From: Pseudomonas silesiensis
GTDB lineage: Bacteria > Pseudomonadota > Gammaproteobacteria > Pseudomonadales > Pseudomonadaceae
Assembly (NCBI RefSeq): GCF_001661075.1
Contig: NZ_CP014870.1
Location: 2,314,501-2,378,500 of the forward strand
Length of the DNA stretch: 64,000 nucleotides
Direction: 5' to 3'
Shown: positions 46,201-55,020 of the stretch, in pieces
How positions within the stretch are numbered: position 1 is the first letter of the stretch
Layout: the number at the start of each line of letters is the position of its first letter
The notes under the pieces: generated by a model
Told to the model about the DNA's origin: nothing
The model's input: the letters and a program-made list of their open reading frames with translations, nothing else
The model's database searches: none
Made by a program: the position numbers and the translations under genes

Positions 46201-46290
46201 GATCACCCTTTGTCATCCCCCGTCTAGCCTGGACGGCGGGCCGTTACCCCGGAACATTCCGATCTTTTGGGGGGATGACATTCAGTGATC
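46201..46290. promoter_or_regulatory. Paired inverted operator between ADH and MFS genes
   Basis: GATCACCCTTTGTCATCCCC+C at 46201-46221 reappears inverted at 46270-46290 (GGGGGATGACATTCAGTGAT+C). Both arms follow GATCAC-N4-TGTCATCCCCC, with only the four N bases different. They are 48 bases apart in the centre of the divergent promoter region, so this looks like two sites for one regulator that could loop or bind as a tetramer. Confidence 0.7.
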
Positions 46291-46376
46291 CCCCAATCAG
46301 ATCCCCTCATTATTCAGCTGTCGGGCGCGTAACTAGAGTGGGGCCGCTTGCATCCACAACAACAAGAGCGCCCTTC

Positions 46377-47690
46377 ATGAACAATCCGAGTGCCGAAACA
46401 CTGCGGCTGACAGCCGCGTCCGCAACCGAGCGTCCCACCAGCGTGCGCTGGCGAATCTTCCTCATCATGCTGCTGCTGACCGCCATCAACTACATCGACC
46501 GCGCCTCGCTGTCGGTGGCCTTGCCGCTGATTTCCGCCGAGTTCCAGATCCCGCCGGCGCTGGAAGGGCTGATGCTCAGTGCGTTTTTCTGGTCCTACGC
46601 CTTGATGCAGATTCCCGGCGGCATGCTGCTGGATCGCTTTCAGACGCGGCGGGTGATTGTCATCGCGACGGTGGCCTGGGGTGCGTTCCAGGCCCTGGCC
46701 GCCGGTGCGCACAACTGGATCACCCTGCTGATCACGCGCATGGGCCTGGGCATCGCCGAATCGCCGATCATGCCCGCCGGGGCCAAGCTCAATGGCGCCT
46801 GGCTGACCCCCAACGAACGCGGACGCGGCGCGGTGCTGGTGGACGGCGGCGCACCGCTGGGCAGTGCTTTTGGCGCGATCATCATCGCGGGCCTGATCGG
46901 CTGGTTCGACTCCTGGCGCATCGCCTTCGTGATCGCCGGTGTCGGCACCATGCTCGCCGGTGTGCTGGCCTGGAAATACATTCGCAATCACCCCAGTGAA
47001 CACCCCGGCGTCAATGCCGCGGAACTGGCGCACATCACCGCGGGCAACAGCACCGTCAGTCAACCCGGCGCCGTGACCAGCATCCCGCTCAAGGAGCTGC
47101 TCAAAGATCGCTCGGTGCTGGCGATGTTCGCCGGCTACTGCTGCATCCTCAGCGTGTTCTATGGTCTGCTGACCTGGATGCCGAGCTACCTGCACCAGAC
47201 CCACGGCCTGAACATTTCGAGCATGGGCGGTGCGACCTTCCTGATCTTCATGTGCGGCTTCGTCGGTGAACTGGTCGGCGGTTACCTGGGGGACAAATGG
47301 AAGTCCAGCGGCGCCTCGCCCAACCTGGTGATGCGCAGCATGTTCAGCGGCTCGGCACTGGTGGCGGCGGTGTGCATGCTGGCGGTGGCTTATGCCAGCG
47401 AGGCGAGCAAGGCGATCGGCCTGCTCTGTGTGGCGATGTTTTTCATTCGCTGGTGCGGCATGTACTGGTGCATTCCGTCGATCCTCGGCGGCACCTCGAA
47501 AACCGGCGTGCTCGCCGGCACCATGAACTTTTGCGGGAACATGGCCGGGGTCATCGTGCCGATCATGATCGGGTTGATCGTGCAGTTCACCGGTTCGTAT
47601 TTCCTGGTGCTGATTTTCTTCGTGGTCATGGCCCTGTTGCTGGCGATATTCTCCAGCCTGATCGATTACCGGGAGCGGGGGCTGACCTGA
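46377..47690 (+). CDS. MFS transporter, ACS family
   Basis: A 437-residue major facilitator carrier with about 12 membrane helices; INYIDRASLSVALPLISAEF near residue 38 and TRMGLGIAESPIMPAGAKLN near 120 are anion:cation symporter marks. It probably imports an organic acid that the neighbouring ADH and FAD oxidoreductase use. The ATG at 46377 is the first with family-like sequence after it; upstream in-frame codons are in the operator region. Confidence 0.87.
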   Translation: MNNPSAETLRLTAASATERPTSVRWRIFLIMLLLTAINYIDRASLSVALPLISAEFQIPPALEGLMLSAFFWSYALMQIPGGMLLDRFQTRRVIVIATVAWGAFQALAAGAHNWITLLITRMGLGIAESPIMPAGAKLNGAWLTPNERGRGAVLVDGGAPLGSAFGAIIIAGLIGWFDSWRIAFVIAGVGTMLAGVLAWKYIRNHPSEHPGVNAAELAHITAGNSTVSQPGAVTSIPLKELLKDRSVLAMFAGYCCILSVFYGLLTWMPSYLHQTHGLNISSMGGATFLIFMCGFVGELVGGYLGDKWKSSGASPNLVMRSMFSGSALVAAVCMLAVAYASEASKAIGLLCVAMFFIRWCGMYWCIPSILGGTSKTGVLAGTMNFCGNMAGVIVPIMIGLIVQFTGSYFLVLIFFVVMALLLAIFSSLIDYRERGLT

Positions 47691-47723
47691 TATGAGCAGG
47701 GTTTTGACAGGGATAAAGCGCCG

Positions 47724-48830
47724 GTGAGCGTCGATATCGAATGCGTGGTGGTCGGGGCCGGGGTGGTCGGGCTGGCGGTGGCCAGGGCCCTGGCCCGCAG
47801 CGGACGGGAAGTGGTCCTGGTCGAGGCGGGCGAGGGCATTGGGGTGGGCATCAGTTCGCGCAATTCCGAGGTGATCCACGCCGGGATCTATTACCCCAGC
47901 GGCAGCCTCAAGGCGCAGTTGTGCGTGGAGGGCAAGCAACGCCTGTACGCCTTTTGCGATGAGCGAGGTGTCGATTATCGGCGGCTCGGCAAGCTGATCG
48001 TGGCCACCGATGATAGCCAGTGCGCAGCCTTGCAGAGGTTGCTGGAGCAGGGGCGGCGCAATGGCGTCCAGGATCTGCAATGGCTGGACGCCGGTCAGGC
48101 GCGGGCGCTTGAGCCGGCGGTGTCTTGCGTCGCCGCGCTCTGGTCGCCTTCCACCGGGATTGTCGACTCTCACGCCCTGATGCTGGCGCTGCAGGCCGAT
48201 GCCGAGGCCAGCGGAGCATCGGTGGCCTTTCACACGCCGTTGGCATCGGCCCGTTGCACCGGGCAAGGTTTCGAGTTGCACATGGGCGGCGCCGAGCCGA
48301 TGACCTTGAGCTGCCGGGAGCTGATCAATTGCGCCGGATTGTCCGCGCCCGAGGTGGCGAGCCGGATCGAAGGTTTGCCATTGCAACACGTTCCTCAAGC
48401 GCGCCTGTGCAAGGGCAGCTACTTCAGTTTCAGCGGCCGGGCGCCGTTCCGGCACCTGGTCTATCCGGCCCCGGAAAGTGCGGGGCTGGGTGTGCACATG
48501 ACCCTGGACCTGGGTGGACAGGCGCGCTTCGGGCCGGACGTCGAGTGGGTCGATCAGGTCGATTACCGCGTCGACCCGAACCGGGTGCATGGCTTCTACG
48601 AGGCCATCCGGCGTTACTGGCCGGCCTTGCCCGATGACAGCCTGCAACCGGCCTACAGCGGCATCCGTCCGAAAATCTGTGGCCCAACCGAACCGGCCGC
48701 CGACTTCGTCATCAGTGGCCCGCTCGAACATGGCGTGCCGGGGCTGGTGAACCTGTTCGGGATCGAATCGCCGGGCCTGACCAGTTGCCTGGCACTGGCC
48801 GAGCGGGTGCAGGCGATACTGGCGCGGTAA
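47724..48830 (+). CDS. FAD-dependent oxidoreductase, L-2-hydroxyglutarate oxidase-like
   Basis: A 368-residue FAD enzyme of the DAO family. The dinucleotide motif is [17 protein letters not shown] at the N-terminus. [20 protein letters not shown] and a late [11 protein letters not shown] resemble LhgO-type L-2-hydroxyglutarate oxidases. It starts with GTG 33 bases after the MFS stop, with AGGGA upstream, so the carrier and enzyme are one unit. Likely oxidises a 2-hydroxy acid; exact substrate unproven. Confidence 0.87.
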   Translation: MSVDIECVVVGAGVVGLAVARALARSGREVVLVEAGEGIGVGISSRNSEVIHAGIYYPSGSLKAQLCVEGKQRLYAFCDERGVDYRRLGKLIVATDDSQCAALQRLLEQGRRNGVQDLQWLDAGQARALEPAVSCVAALWSPSTGIVDSHALMLALQADAEASGASVAFHTPLASARCTGQGFELHMGGAEPMTLSCRELINCAGLSAPEVASRIEGLPLQHVPQARLCKGSYFSFSGRAPFRHLVYPAPESAGLGVHMTLDLGGQARFGPDVEWVDQVDYRVDPNRVHGFYEAIRRYWPALPDDSLQPAYSGIRPKICGPTEPAADFVISGPLEHGVPGLVNLFGIESPGLTSCLALAERVQAILAR

Positions 48831-48917
48831 CGGGTGTACCGATGATCAGCGTTTGCGCTGCCGTTCGTCGATGAGGGCTATGCTTTGCAATGCGCCCATT
48901 GAAGTGGGAGACCTCTG

Positions 48918-49514
48918 ATGATCAACGCACGCACTGCCCGCATGCTTGCCGATTACAAACGCTGGGCCGATCAACGCCTCTTCGACAGCCTGGCCTCCCT
49001 GCCGCCAGGTGAGGTCAATAAAGATCGGGTCTCGGTATTCAAGAACATGATCGGCACCCTGAACCACATCTACGTCGTGGACTGCATCTGGCAGGCCCAC
49101 CTCGAGGGCCGAGGGCACGGCTTCAAGACCTCACACGATCTGCTGCACCCCGATCTGGCCGAGCTGCGCGTGGCGCAGAAGGACATCGATCACTGGTACT
49201 GCGACTGGAGCGAACGCCAGACCGATGAATCGCTGGACCAACCCGTCGAGTTCAGCTTTGTCTCGGGCGAAAGCGGCACCATGAGCGCCGGCGCGATGCT
49301 GCTGCATGTGGTCAATCACGCCAGCTATCACCGCGGCTGGGTGGTGCAGATGTATTTCGAGATTCCAGCCATGCCACCGGTCACGGACATGCCGGTGTAT
49401 TTGCGCGAGTACGAACCGGTGCCCTTGCGATCGTTTACTGCGCCGGCGATGGCGCGGCCATGTGCTGTACAATTTTCGAGCGCAACCAGCGTTCTGCCGG
49501 ATCGTTATCGTTGA
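48918..49514 (+). CDS. DinB-family protein
   Basis: A 198-residue DinB/YfiT-type four-helix protein. Histidines for metal are in NHIYVVDCIWQAHL and VVNHASYHRGWVVQ. Function unknown, possibly a thiol-dependent transferase. The last ~30 residues (after YLREYEPV) lie antisense to the end of the LysR gene and are unlike the family, so the original stop may have been lost. Confidence 0.85.
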   Translation: MINARTARMLADYKRWADQRLFDSLASLPPGEVNKDRVSVFKNMIGTLNHIYVVDCIWQAHLEGRGHGFKTSHDLLHPDLAELRVAQKDIDHWYCDWSERQTDESLDQPVEFSFVSGESGTMSAGAMLLHVVNHASYHRGWVVQMYFEIPAMPPVTDMPVYLREYEPVPLRSFTAPAMARPCAVQFSSATSVLPDRYR

Positions 49515-50355
49515 CCCCGTTCCAGACCATGGACAGTTCGGACAGGTTGATTTCAAACGGCGGGTCGTCGGCCCGCAACTGGCTGCTGCCCTCGATCAAC
49601 GCGCACGCGGCGTAGTCCGGCACTGTGGCGAGCATATCGGTGCCTGCGAGCAACGCACGCAGGCCGGCAAACTGCGGCACCGCCAGCACCACCCGGCGCG
49701 AACGGCCGATACGGGCCAGGTCGTTGTCGATGGCACCGGTCAGATCCCCGGAGAACGACACCAGCGCATGGGGGCGTTCGCAATAGTCATCCAGGGTCAA
49801 GGTGCCGGGACGGCTGTCGCCGCGCAGGATCTTGACGCTCAGGTCCCGCAGCTTCTTGCGCTTGGCGTTGGCCGGCAGTTCCGTGGTGTAGCTGATGCCG
49901 ACGGAAATTTCCCCGGAGGCGAGCATCGACGACATCAGCAGGTAATTCACCCGACGCACCACCACCACCACGTTCTGCGCCTCCTCGCGCATCTGCTTGA
50001 GCAACGGTGGAAACAGGCCGAACTCGGCGTCGTCGGACAGGCCAATGCGAAACACATCGCGGCTGGTGGACGGGTCGAAATCCTTGGCCCGGCTGACCGC
50101 CCCGGAGATGGTGTCCATTGCCGGCTGCAGCTCCTTGAGAATCTGCAACGCGCGCTGGGTCGGTTCCAGTATGCGGCCGTTACGCACCAGCAGCGGGTCG
50201 TCGAACAGATCGCGCAGCTTGGCCAGCGAGGCACTGACGGCGGGCTGGCCGAGGAACAGCTTTTCCCCGGCGCGGGTCAGGTTTTTTTCGAACATCAGGG
50301 TTTCGAAAATCACCAGCAGGTTCATGTCCACGCGGCGCAGGTCGTTGCGGTTCAT
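49435..50355 (-). CDS. LysR-type transcriptional regulator (NodD/NahR-like)
   Basis: A 306-residue LysR protein. The HTH is in MNLLVIFETLMFEKNLTRAG and QPAVSASLAKLRDLFDDPLL, typical of the NodD/NahR/SyrM branch. A central effector domain follows. Its 3' end overlaps the DinB gene by 80 bases on the opposite strand. No clear target. Confidence 0.9.
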   Translation of the reverse strand: MNRNDLRRVDMNLLVIFETLMFEKNLTRAGEKLFLGQPAVSASLAKLRDLFDDPLLVRNGRILEPTQRALQILKELQPAMDTISGAVSRAKDFDPSTSRDVFRIGLSDDAEFGLFPPLLKQMREEAQNVVVVVRRVNYLLMSSMLASGEISVGISYTTELPANAKRKKLRDLSVKILRGDSRPGTLTLDDYCERPHALVSFSGDLTGAIDNDLARIGRSRRVVLAVPQFAGLRALLAGTDMLATVPDYAACALIEGSSQLRADDPPFEINLSELSMVWNGVNDNDPAERWLRSKIVQHMAAPSPAQ

Positions 50356-50433
50356 GGTGGGGGGCTCGCTGGGGCTTGTATCTTTTAGTAAAGCACCAAT
50401 CCCCTGTGAGGGCTTACTGTGGCGAGGAGGGGG

Positions 50434-50533
50434 CTGTGGGAGCGAGACCGGCTTGCCGGCGAAAACGGTGTGTCAGGCAATGGCGATGCCAACTGACATT
50501 CCCTCTTCGCCGGCAAGCTGGCTCCTACAGGGG
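50434..50533. repeat. REP pair (BIME)
   Basis: CTGTGGGAGCGAGACCGGCT and facing GCCGGCAAGCTGGCTCCTAC, about 60 bases apart. Confidence 0.75.
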
Positions 50534-50539
50534 CTGCGT

Positions 50540-50899
50540 TTACTCGGGTGGATCGAGTTGATCCAGTGCCCGGTTCACCGCCAGCTCGCCCAGCATGATG
50601 ACTTGCGCTATGCCCAACAGGGAGTTGCGGCTCGGTCCATCCATATGGTCCGCCAGGTCCATGGCCATGACGTTGGCCGAGGCCAGCGATTCGCAGGCAT
50701 GGGCCAGCAGGGTTTCAGTATCAAGCTGCGGATTGACGATGAACATGGTGCCGGGTGTGCGCGGGGTGGCGTTGATGTCGGCGGCTGTGTTGTAGGGGAA
50801 ATCGAGGCCTTCGTCGGTCGCTTCGTGGAGTTTTGAATCGAGGTTTTCGTTGGGGGATGCTGGATCGGTGTCCGGGGGATTTGGGGTGACCTTGAACAT
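50540..50899 (-). CDS. DUF6124 (formerly DUF3077) family protein
   Basis: A 119-residue protein found across Pseudomonas; the C-terminal part (LDTETLLAHACESLASANVM; LLGIAQVIMLGELAVNRAL) is helical and conserved, the N-terminal part is polar and variable. No signal peptide. Function unknown. AGGAG is 7 bases before the ATG. The 5' leader contains three hairpins. Confidence 0.87.
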   Translation of the reverse strand: MFKVTPNPPDTDPASPNENLDSKLHEATDEGLDFPYNTAADINATPRTPGTMFIVNPQLDTETLLAHACESLASANVMAMDLADHMDGPSRNSLLGIAQVIMLGELAVNRALDQLDPPE

Positions 50900-50924
50900 G
50901 GTGGAACTCCTAGAGAATTGGAGC

Positions 50925-51015
50925 TGCCACCAGTCGCTGCGAAACGAAAAAAAGGTGGCAACTGTACGCGGGTTCGCAGACCAGGACTCTAGGAACCCGG
51001 CAGACCCGAAAGTCT
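50925..51015 (-). ncRNA. Structured 5' leader of the DUF6124 gene
   Basis: Read on the minus strand, three hairpins follow one another: AGAC-UUUCGG-GUCU (51015-51002), CGGGTTC...GAACCCG (50999-50969) and TGCCACC...GGTGGCA (50960-50925), ending 14 bases before the AGGAG site. From memory, very similar leaders precede other genes of this family in Pseudomonas. A cis-acting RNA or an sRNA derived from the leader is inferred. Confidence 0.5.
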
Positions 51016-51313
51016 CCCACGCACAGCCGCCATGACATGAGTGACAGACCTGATAAAGCGTCTGCTCACGGACGGTAGACGTTGTGCGTCTAGAGTTTAC
51101 CCAGGCTGCGAAACCCGATCACTGATGGGCAGTGACGGGCATCAAGTTACCGAGCGGCCCCAAGGCGCACAAGCCGGCGGATTCTGGCGTAACTGTAGGC
51201 AACGGCGCAAGAAGCTGTAGCTTTCGTGAAGTAACCTGAAGGGCGTTTAAACAAGTGCCGCTGGTCGGTGTTTAATTCACGGATTTCGCGGCACAAATAC
51301 ATCTGCCGGATAC
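51016..51313. other. Intergenic region upstream of DUF6124 leader
   Basis: No gene is supported. A minus-strand open frame here begins inside the REP cluster and is not convincing. I believe parts of this stretch recur before DUF6124 genes in related genomes, so it may carry promoter elements or further RNA. Confidence 0.35.
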
Positions 51314-51481
51314 CACGGACCTGTGGGAGCGAGCCTGCTCGCGAATGCGGAGTGTCAGGCGACATCAATGTTGTCTGGCACATCGCAATCGCGAGCAGGC
51401 TCGCTCCCACAGGTCCGTGTCCGACACAACATTGTTGTCGCCTGACACTCCCTCTTCGCGGGCAAGCCCGCTCCCACAGGG
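51314..51481. repeat. Triple REP cluster with perfect 31-base inverted arms
   Basis: Arms 51314-51344 and 51389-51419 are exact reverse complements (CACGGACCTGTGGGAGCGAG and on). The inner segment GGAGTGTCAGGCGACA (near 51350) is again mirrored at about 51434-51452, followed by a third REP unit ending at 51481. Typical of amplified BIME elements. Confidence 0.85.
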
Positions 51482-51525
51482 ATTGTGCTGACCTGACAGG
51501 TATCAGGTGGATAATCCATCCGTTT

Positions 51526-52425
51526 TTATGTTGCAGGACCCGGTTCTGTCAGCACCTTCCTGAACGTCTCGACCAAGGGCCGCAGGTTGATCCGGTGCCA
51601 CGCCGCCCACAGTGGTGTGGTGAAGGAAATCCACGGCACTTCCCGCAGCACCACCCCCGGTGGCGCATTGCGGCTCAGGCCTTTCTGGATCATCGCGATC
51701 CCCAGCCCCGATGCCACCAGCCCCAGCGCGGTGAAAGGTTCGGTGGCTTCCATGCGGATGTCCGGGGTGAACCCGGCGCGGATGCAGGCGCTGACGAAGT
51801 CTTCGCGGCTGGCGCAGTTCTGGCGGTGTTGCACGCCGATCCATTCCTGATCGGCCAGGTCGGCCGGGGTCAAGGTTGTCTGCTGCGCCAAAGGATGATG
51901 CTCGGGCAACGCCAGCAGCATCGGGTCGTCCAGCACCTGAAAACCCAGCAGGTCCGGATCATCGGCGACGGGCGGCTCACTGACCAGGGCGATATCGAGA
52001 CTACGCTGTCGCAGGCCTTCGAGTTGTTCGGCGGAACTCAGGTTGTACAGCGCGACGTGCACGTTCGGCCGGTCGACCCGCAACACCCGCAAAGCGTTTG
52101 GCAGCACCCCGGCATGCATGGCGTTTTCGATGTAGCCGATGCACAGGCCGCCTTCTTCGCCGCGCCCCAGGCGTTTGCCGAGGGATTCCAGGCGGTTGGC
52201 GTGGGTCAGCAGGGCGCGGGTTTCGGCGAGGAAGGTCTGGCCGTCGCGGGTCAGGCGGATGCGCTGCTGACTGCGTTCGAACAGGGTCAACCCCAGGCGT
52301 TCCTCAAGCTGGGCGATCTGCCGACTCAGGGGCGACTGGGAAATGTGCAGGCGTTCGGCGGCGCGACCGACGTGTTCTTCTTCGGCGACGGCGACGAAGT
52401 AGCGCAATTGGCGGATGTCGATCAT
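51526..52425 (-). CDS. LysR-type transcriptional regulator
   Basis: A 299-residue LysR regulator starting MIDIRQLRYFVAVAEEEHVG, with the HTH RLHISQSPLSRQIAQLEERL; the effector domain resembles the CatR/BenM branch. AGAGG is 6 bases before this ATG; a longer frame is open but not typical. It is divergent from the aldo/keto reductase-SDR-SRPBCC genes 205 bases away and probably controls them. Confidence 0.9.
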   Translation of the reverse strand: MIDIRQLRYFVAVAEEEHVGRAAERLHISQSPLSRQIAQLEERLGLTLFERSQQRIRLTRDGQTFLAETRALLTHANRLESLGKRLGRGEEGGLCIGYIENAMHAGVLPNALRVLRVDRPNVHVALYNLSSAEQLEGLRQRSLDIALVSEPPVADDPDLLGFQVLDDPMLLALPEHHPLAQQTTLTPADLADQEWIGVQHRQNCASREDFVSACIRAGFTPDIRMEATEPFTALGLVASGLGIAMIQKGLSRNAPPGVVLREVPWISFTTPLWAAWHRINLRPLVETFRKVLTEPGPAT

Positions 52426-52529
52426 TTCAGACCTCTGGGGACTCAAGTGCTGCACATTATGTCTTGGACGGTCCGATGCTCGCAATCTAGGATTTGCTCA
52501 TCGGCAACGCAACACAAACCGTTTTGCGG

Positions 52530-52612
52530 GAGTCGGCTTGCTGGAGATAGCGGATCGTCCAGTAGTCATTGTTGCGACTGTTCCAGCGTTTTCGCCAGGC
52601 CGGCTCCTGCAT
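52530..52612. repeat. Degenerate REP pair
   Basis: GCGGGAGTCGGCTTGCTGG faces CGCCAGGCCGGCTCCTGCA in the divergent promoter region, an eroded version of the REP pairs elsewhere. Confidence 0.45.
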
Positions 52613-52630
52613 ATCCAAGAGGATTCACTT

Positions 52631-53647
52631 ATGAGCTTGAAAGACAAACTGCCCGGCACCCTGGGTTTTGGTACCGCACCCTTGGGCAACATGTTCCGCG
52701 CCATTCCTGAAGAAGAGGCGATGGCCACCGTGCACGCCGCCTGGGATGTCGGCGTGCGTTATTTCGACACCGCGCCGTTTTACGGTTCTGGCCTGTCGGA
52801 GATTCGCCTGGGCGCCGCGCTGGCCCAGTACAACCGCGACGACTATGTTCTGAGCAGCAAGGTCGGTCGGGTGATTCTCGATGAAGTCGAAGACGCCTCG
52901 GCCCGGGATCTAGGCGAGAAGAGCGGGGTGTTCGAACACGGTCGCCCGAACAAGATCGTCAACGACTACAGCGCCGACGCGACCCTGCGTTCGATCGAAG
53001 ACAGCCTCAAGCGCCTGCAAACCGATCGCCTGGACATCGTCTGGGTGCATGACATCGCCCAGGACTTCTACGGCGATCAATGGCTCGAATATTTCAATCA
53101 GGCCCGAACCGGCGCGTTCAAGGTGCTGACCCGTTTGCGCGAAGAAGGGGTGATCAAGGGCTGGGGCCTGGGCGTGAACAAGGTCGAACCGTGCGAGCTG
53201 ACCCTTGATCTGACCGAAGCGCAACCGGACGGTTTTCTGCTGGCGGGGCGCTACACGTTGCTCGATCATGACCGTGCGTTGCAGCGTTTGATGGACGCGG
53301 CGCTGGCGCAGAACGTCGAGATCGTGGTCGGTGGACCGTACAGCTCGGGCATTTTGGCGGGCGGCGCGCACTTCGAGTACCAGAAGGCCAGCCCGGCGAT
53401 CGTCAATAAAGTCGAGCAGATCAAACGCATCGCTGCGGCCCACGGTGTCGACATCAAGGCGGCGGCGTTGCAGTTCTCCCTGGCGAACCCGGCGGTGGCG
53501 GCGGTGATTCCAGGTTCCAGTCGCCCGGACCGGATTGCCGAAGATGTCGCCGCGTTGTCAGCGGTGATCCCTGCAGCGTTCTGGCAGGCGATGCGCGAGG
53601 CGAAGCTGGTCTCCGAGCGCGCACCCTTGCCCATTACAGGAGCTTGA
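52631..53647 (+). CDS. Aldo/keto reductase (aldose/fucose dehydrogenase-like)
   Basis: A 338-residue TIM-barrel aldo/keto reductase. FGTAPLGNMFRAIPEEEA and VRYFDTAPFYGSGLSE contain the catalytic Asp and Tyr; VIPGSSRPDRIAEDVAAL closes the cofactor site. The sequence resembles the D-threo-aldose 1-dehydrogenase/L-fucose dehydrogenase group. It lies 2 bases before the SDR gene, so they are co-transcribed. Confidence 0.9.
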   Translation: MSLKDKLPGTLGFGTAPLGNMFRAIPEEEAMATVHAAWDVGVRYFDTAPFYGSGLSEIRLGAALAQYNRDDYVLSSKVGRVILDEVEDASARDLGEKSGVFEHGRPNKIVNDYSADATLRSIEDSLKRLQTDRLDIVWVHDIAQDFYGDQWLEYFNQARTGAFKVLTRLREEGVIKGWGLGVNKVEPCELTLDLTEAQPDGFLLAGRYTLLDHDRALQRLMDAALAQNVEIVVGGPYSSGILAGGAHFEYQKASPAIVNKVEQIKRIAAAHGVDIKAAALQFSLANPAVAAVIPGSSRPDRIAEDVAALSAVIPAAFWQAMREAKLVSERAPLPITGA

Positions 53648-53649
53648 GC

Positions 53650-54447
53650 ATGAAAATCGATCTGACTGGAAAACTGGCCATCGTCAGCGGCAGCACCGCC
53701 GGCATTGGCCTGGGCATCAGCAAGGCACTGGCCGAGTCCGGTGCCACGGTGGTGGTGATCGGCCGCGACACGGCCAAGGTCGAGCAGGCGCTGGCGAGCA
53801 TTCGCCAGCAGGTGCCCGGTGCGCAGCTGCGCGGGCTGACGGCCGACCTCGGTACGGCTGAAGGCGCGGAAAAACTGTTCGCCGCCGAACCACGGGCAGA
53901 CATTCTGGTGAACAACCTGGGGATCTACGACGCGGTGGATTTCTTCGACACGCCCGATAGCGAGTGGACGCGCTTCTATGAGGTCAACGTGATCTCCGGG
54001 GTACGCCTGTCCCGGCATTACGTGCCGGACATGGTCAAACAGGGCTGGGGGCGGGTGATATTCCTGTCTTCGGAATCCGGGATCGCGATCCCCGCGGACA
54101 TGCTCAACTATGGGGTGACCAAAAGCGCCAACCTGGCGGTGTCCCACGGACTGGCCAAACGGCTGGCCGGCACTGGGGTGACGGTCAATGCAATCCTGCC
54201 GGGCCCGACGTTGACCGACGGCGTGGAGCTGATGCTCAAGGATGCCATTGCCGCGTCCGGTCGCAGTGTTCAGGAAGAAGCCGACGCCTTTGTGCAAAAG
54301 TCGCGGCCGACATCGATCATCCAGCGCGTGGCGAATGTCGAGGAAGTGGCGAACCTGGTGGCCTATATCGCTTCGCCGCTATCCTCGGCCACCACTGGCG
54401 CGGCCCTTCGAGTCGACGGTGGTGTCGTCGACAGCATGGCGATCTGA
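53650..54447 (+). CDS. Short-chain dehydrogenase/reductase
   Basis: A 265-residue classical SDR: IVSGSTAGIGLGIS at the cofactor site, LVNNLGIYDAV, the catalytic Ser in FLSSESGIAIP and the YGVTKSA pair. AGGAG is 7 bases before the ATG at 53650; a TTG two codons earlier is too close to it. It follows the aldo/keto reductase and precedes an SRPBCC protein in one operon. Confidence 0.91.
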   Translation: MKIDLTGKLAIVSGSTAGIGLGISKALAESGATVVVIGRDTAKVEQALASIRQQVPGAQLRGLTADLGTAEGAEKLFAAEPRADILVNNLGIYDAVDFFDTPDSEWTRFYEVNVISGVRLSRHYVPDMVKQGWGRVIFLSSESGIAIPADMLNYGVTKSANLAVSHGLAKRLAGTGVTVNAILPGPTLTDGVELMLKDAIAASGRSVQEEADAFVQKSRPTSIIQRVANVEEVANLVAYIASPLSSATTGAALRVDGGVVDSMAI

Positions 54448-54474
54448 ACCTTACTGATTAAGAGAGAACAGTAC

Positions 54475-54885
54475 ATGGCAACTGCATCAGCATTTATCGA
54501 TATCCCGGCTTCGGCCGATCAGGTCTGGCAATTGATCGGCGGCTTCAACTCGCTGCCGGATTGGCTGCCATTCATTCCCCAAAGCGAGCTAAGTGACGGC
54601 GGGCGGGTGCGCAGTCTGCAAACGGCGGATGGGGCGGTGGTGGTGGAGCGGCTTCAGGCGTTTGATGACGCGGCGAAGACGTACAGCTACTCGATTTTAC
54701 AGGCGCCGTTTCCGGCGACTGACTATCTGGCGACTATCCGTGTTGAAGCGCAAGGGCAGGGGGCGCGGGTGACCTGGTCCGGGCAGTTTGCGCCGGTGGG
54801 TGTGAGTGATGAGGAAGTGGTGGCGTTGTTTACCGGGATTTATCAGGGTGGGCTGGAGGCATTAAGGGCTAACTACCCAGCCTGA
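54475..54885 (+). CDS. SRPBCC-family (START-like) protein
   Basis: A 136-residue polyketide cyclase/Bet v1-like fold protein (FIDIPASADQVWQLIGGFNS LPDWLP pattern; TYSYSILQAPFPATDYLATI). It likely binds a hydrophobic ligand or substrate linked to the SDR and aldo/keto reductase encoded upstream (27-base gap). Confidence 0.87.
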   Translation: MATASAFIDIPASADQVWQLIGGFNSLPDWLPFIPQSELSDGGRVRSLQTADGAVVVERLQAFDDAAKTYSYSILQAPFPATDYLATIRVEAQGQGARVTWSGQFAPVGVSDEEVVALFTGIYQGGLEALRANYPA

Positions 54886-54898
54886 CAACACCACAAAT

Positions 54899-54995
54899 CC
54901 CCTGTGGGAGCGGGCTTGCTCGCGAAGGCGTCGTGTCAGTCGATATCATTTTTATTGACACACCGCCTTCGCGAGCAAGCCCGCTCCCACAAGGG
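54899..54995. repeat. REP pair (BIME)
   Basis: CCCTGTGGGAGCGGGCTTGC and its inverse GCAAGCCCGCTCCCACAAGG enclose about 45 bases; near-perfect arms of about 27 bases including CTCGCGAAGGCG/CGCCTTCGCGAG. Confidence 0.85.
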
Positions 54996-55020
54996 ACGCC
55001 TGGTTGTCAGGGAGATTGGG

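Noticed and set aside
46314-48731. An 805-codon minus-strand frame over the MFS and FAD oxidoreductase genes
   Set aside because: It spans two well-supported genes antisense and has low-complexity His/Gln/Arg-rich translation typical of shadow frames.
51147-51410. An 87-codon minus-strand frame upstream of the DUF6124 leader
   Set aside because: It starts inside the REP cluster, and its start and composition do not look coding.
51314-51481. Possible CRISPR-like repeat cluster
   Set aside because: The repeats are inverted, not direct, lack uniform spacers, and match REP palindromes found elsewhere in the window.
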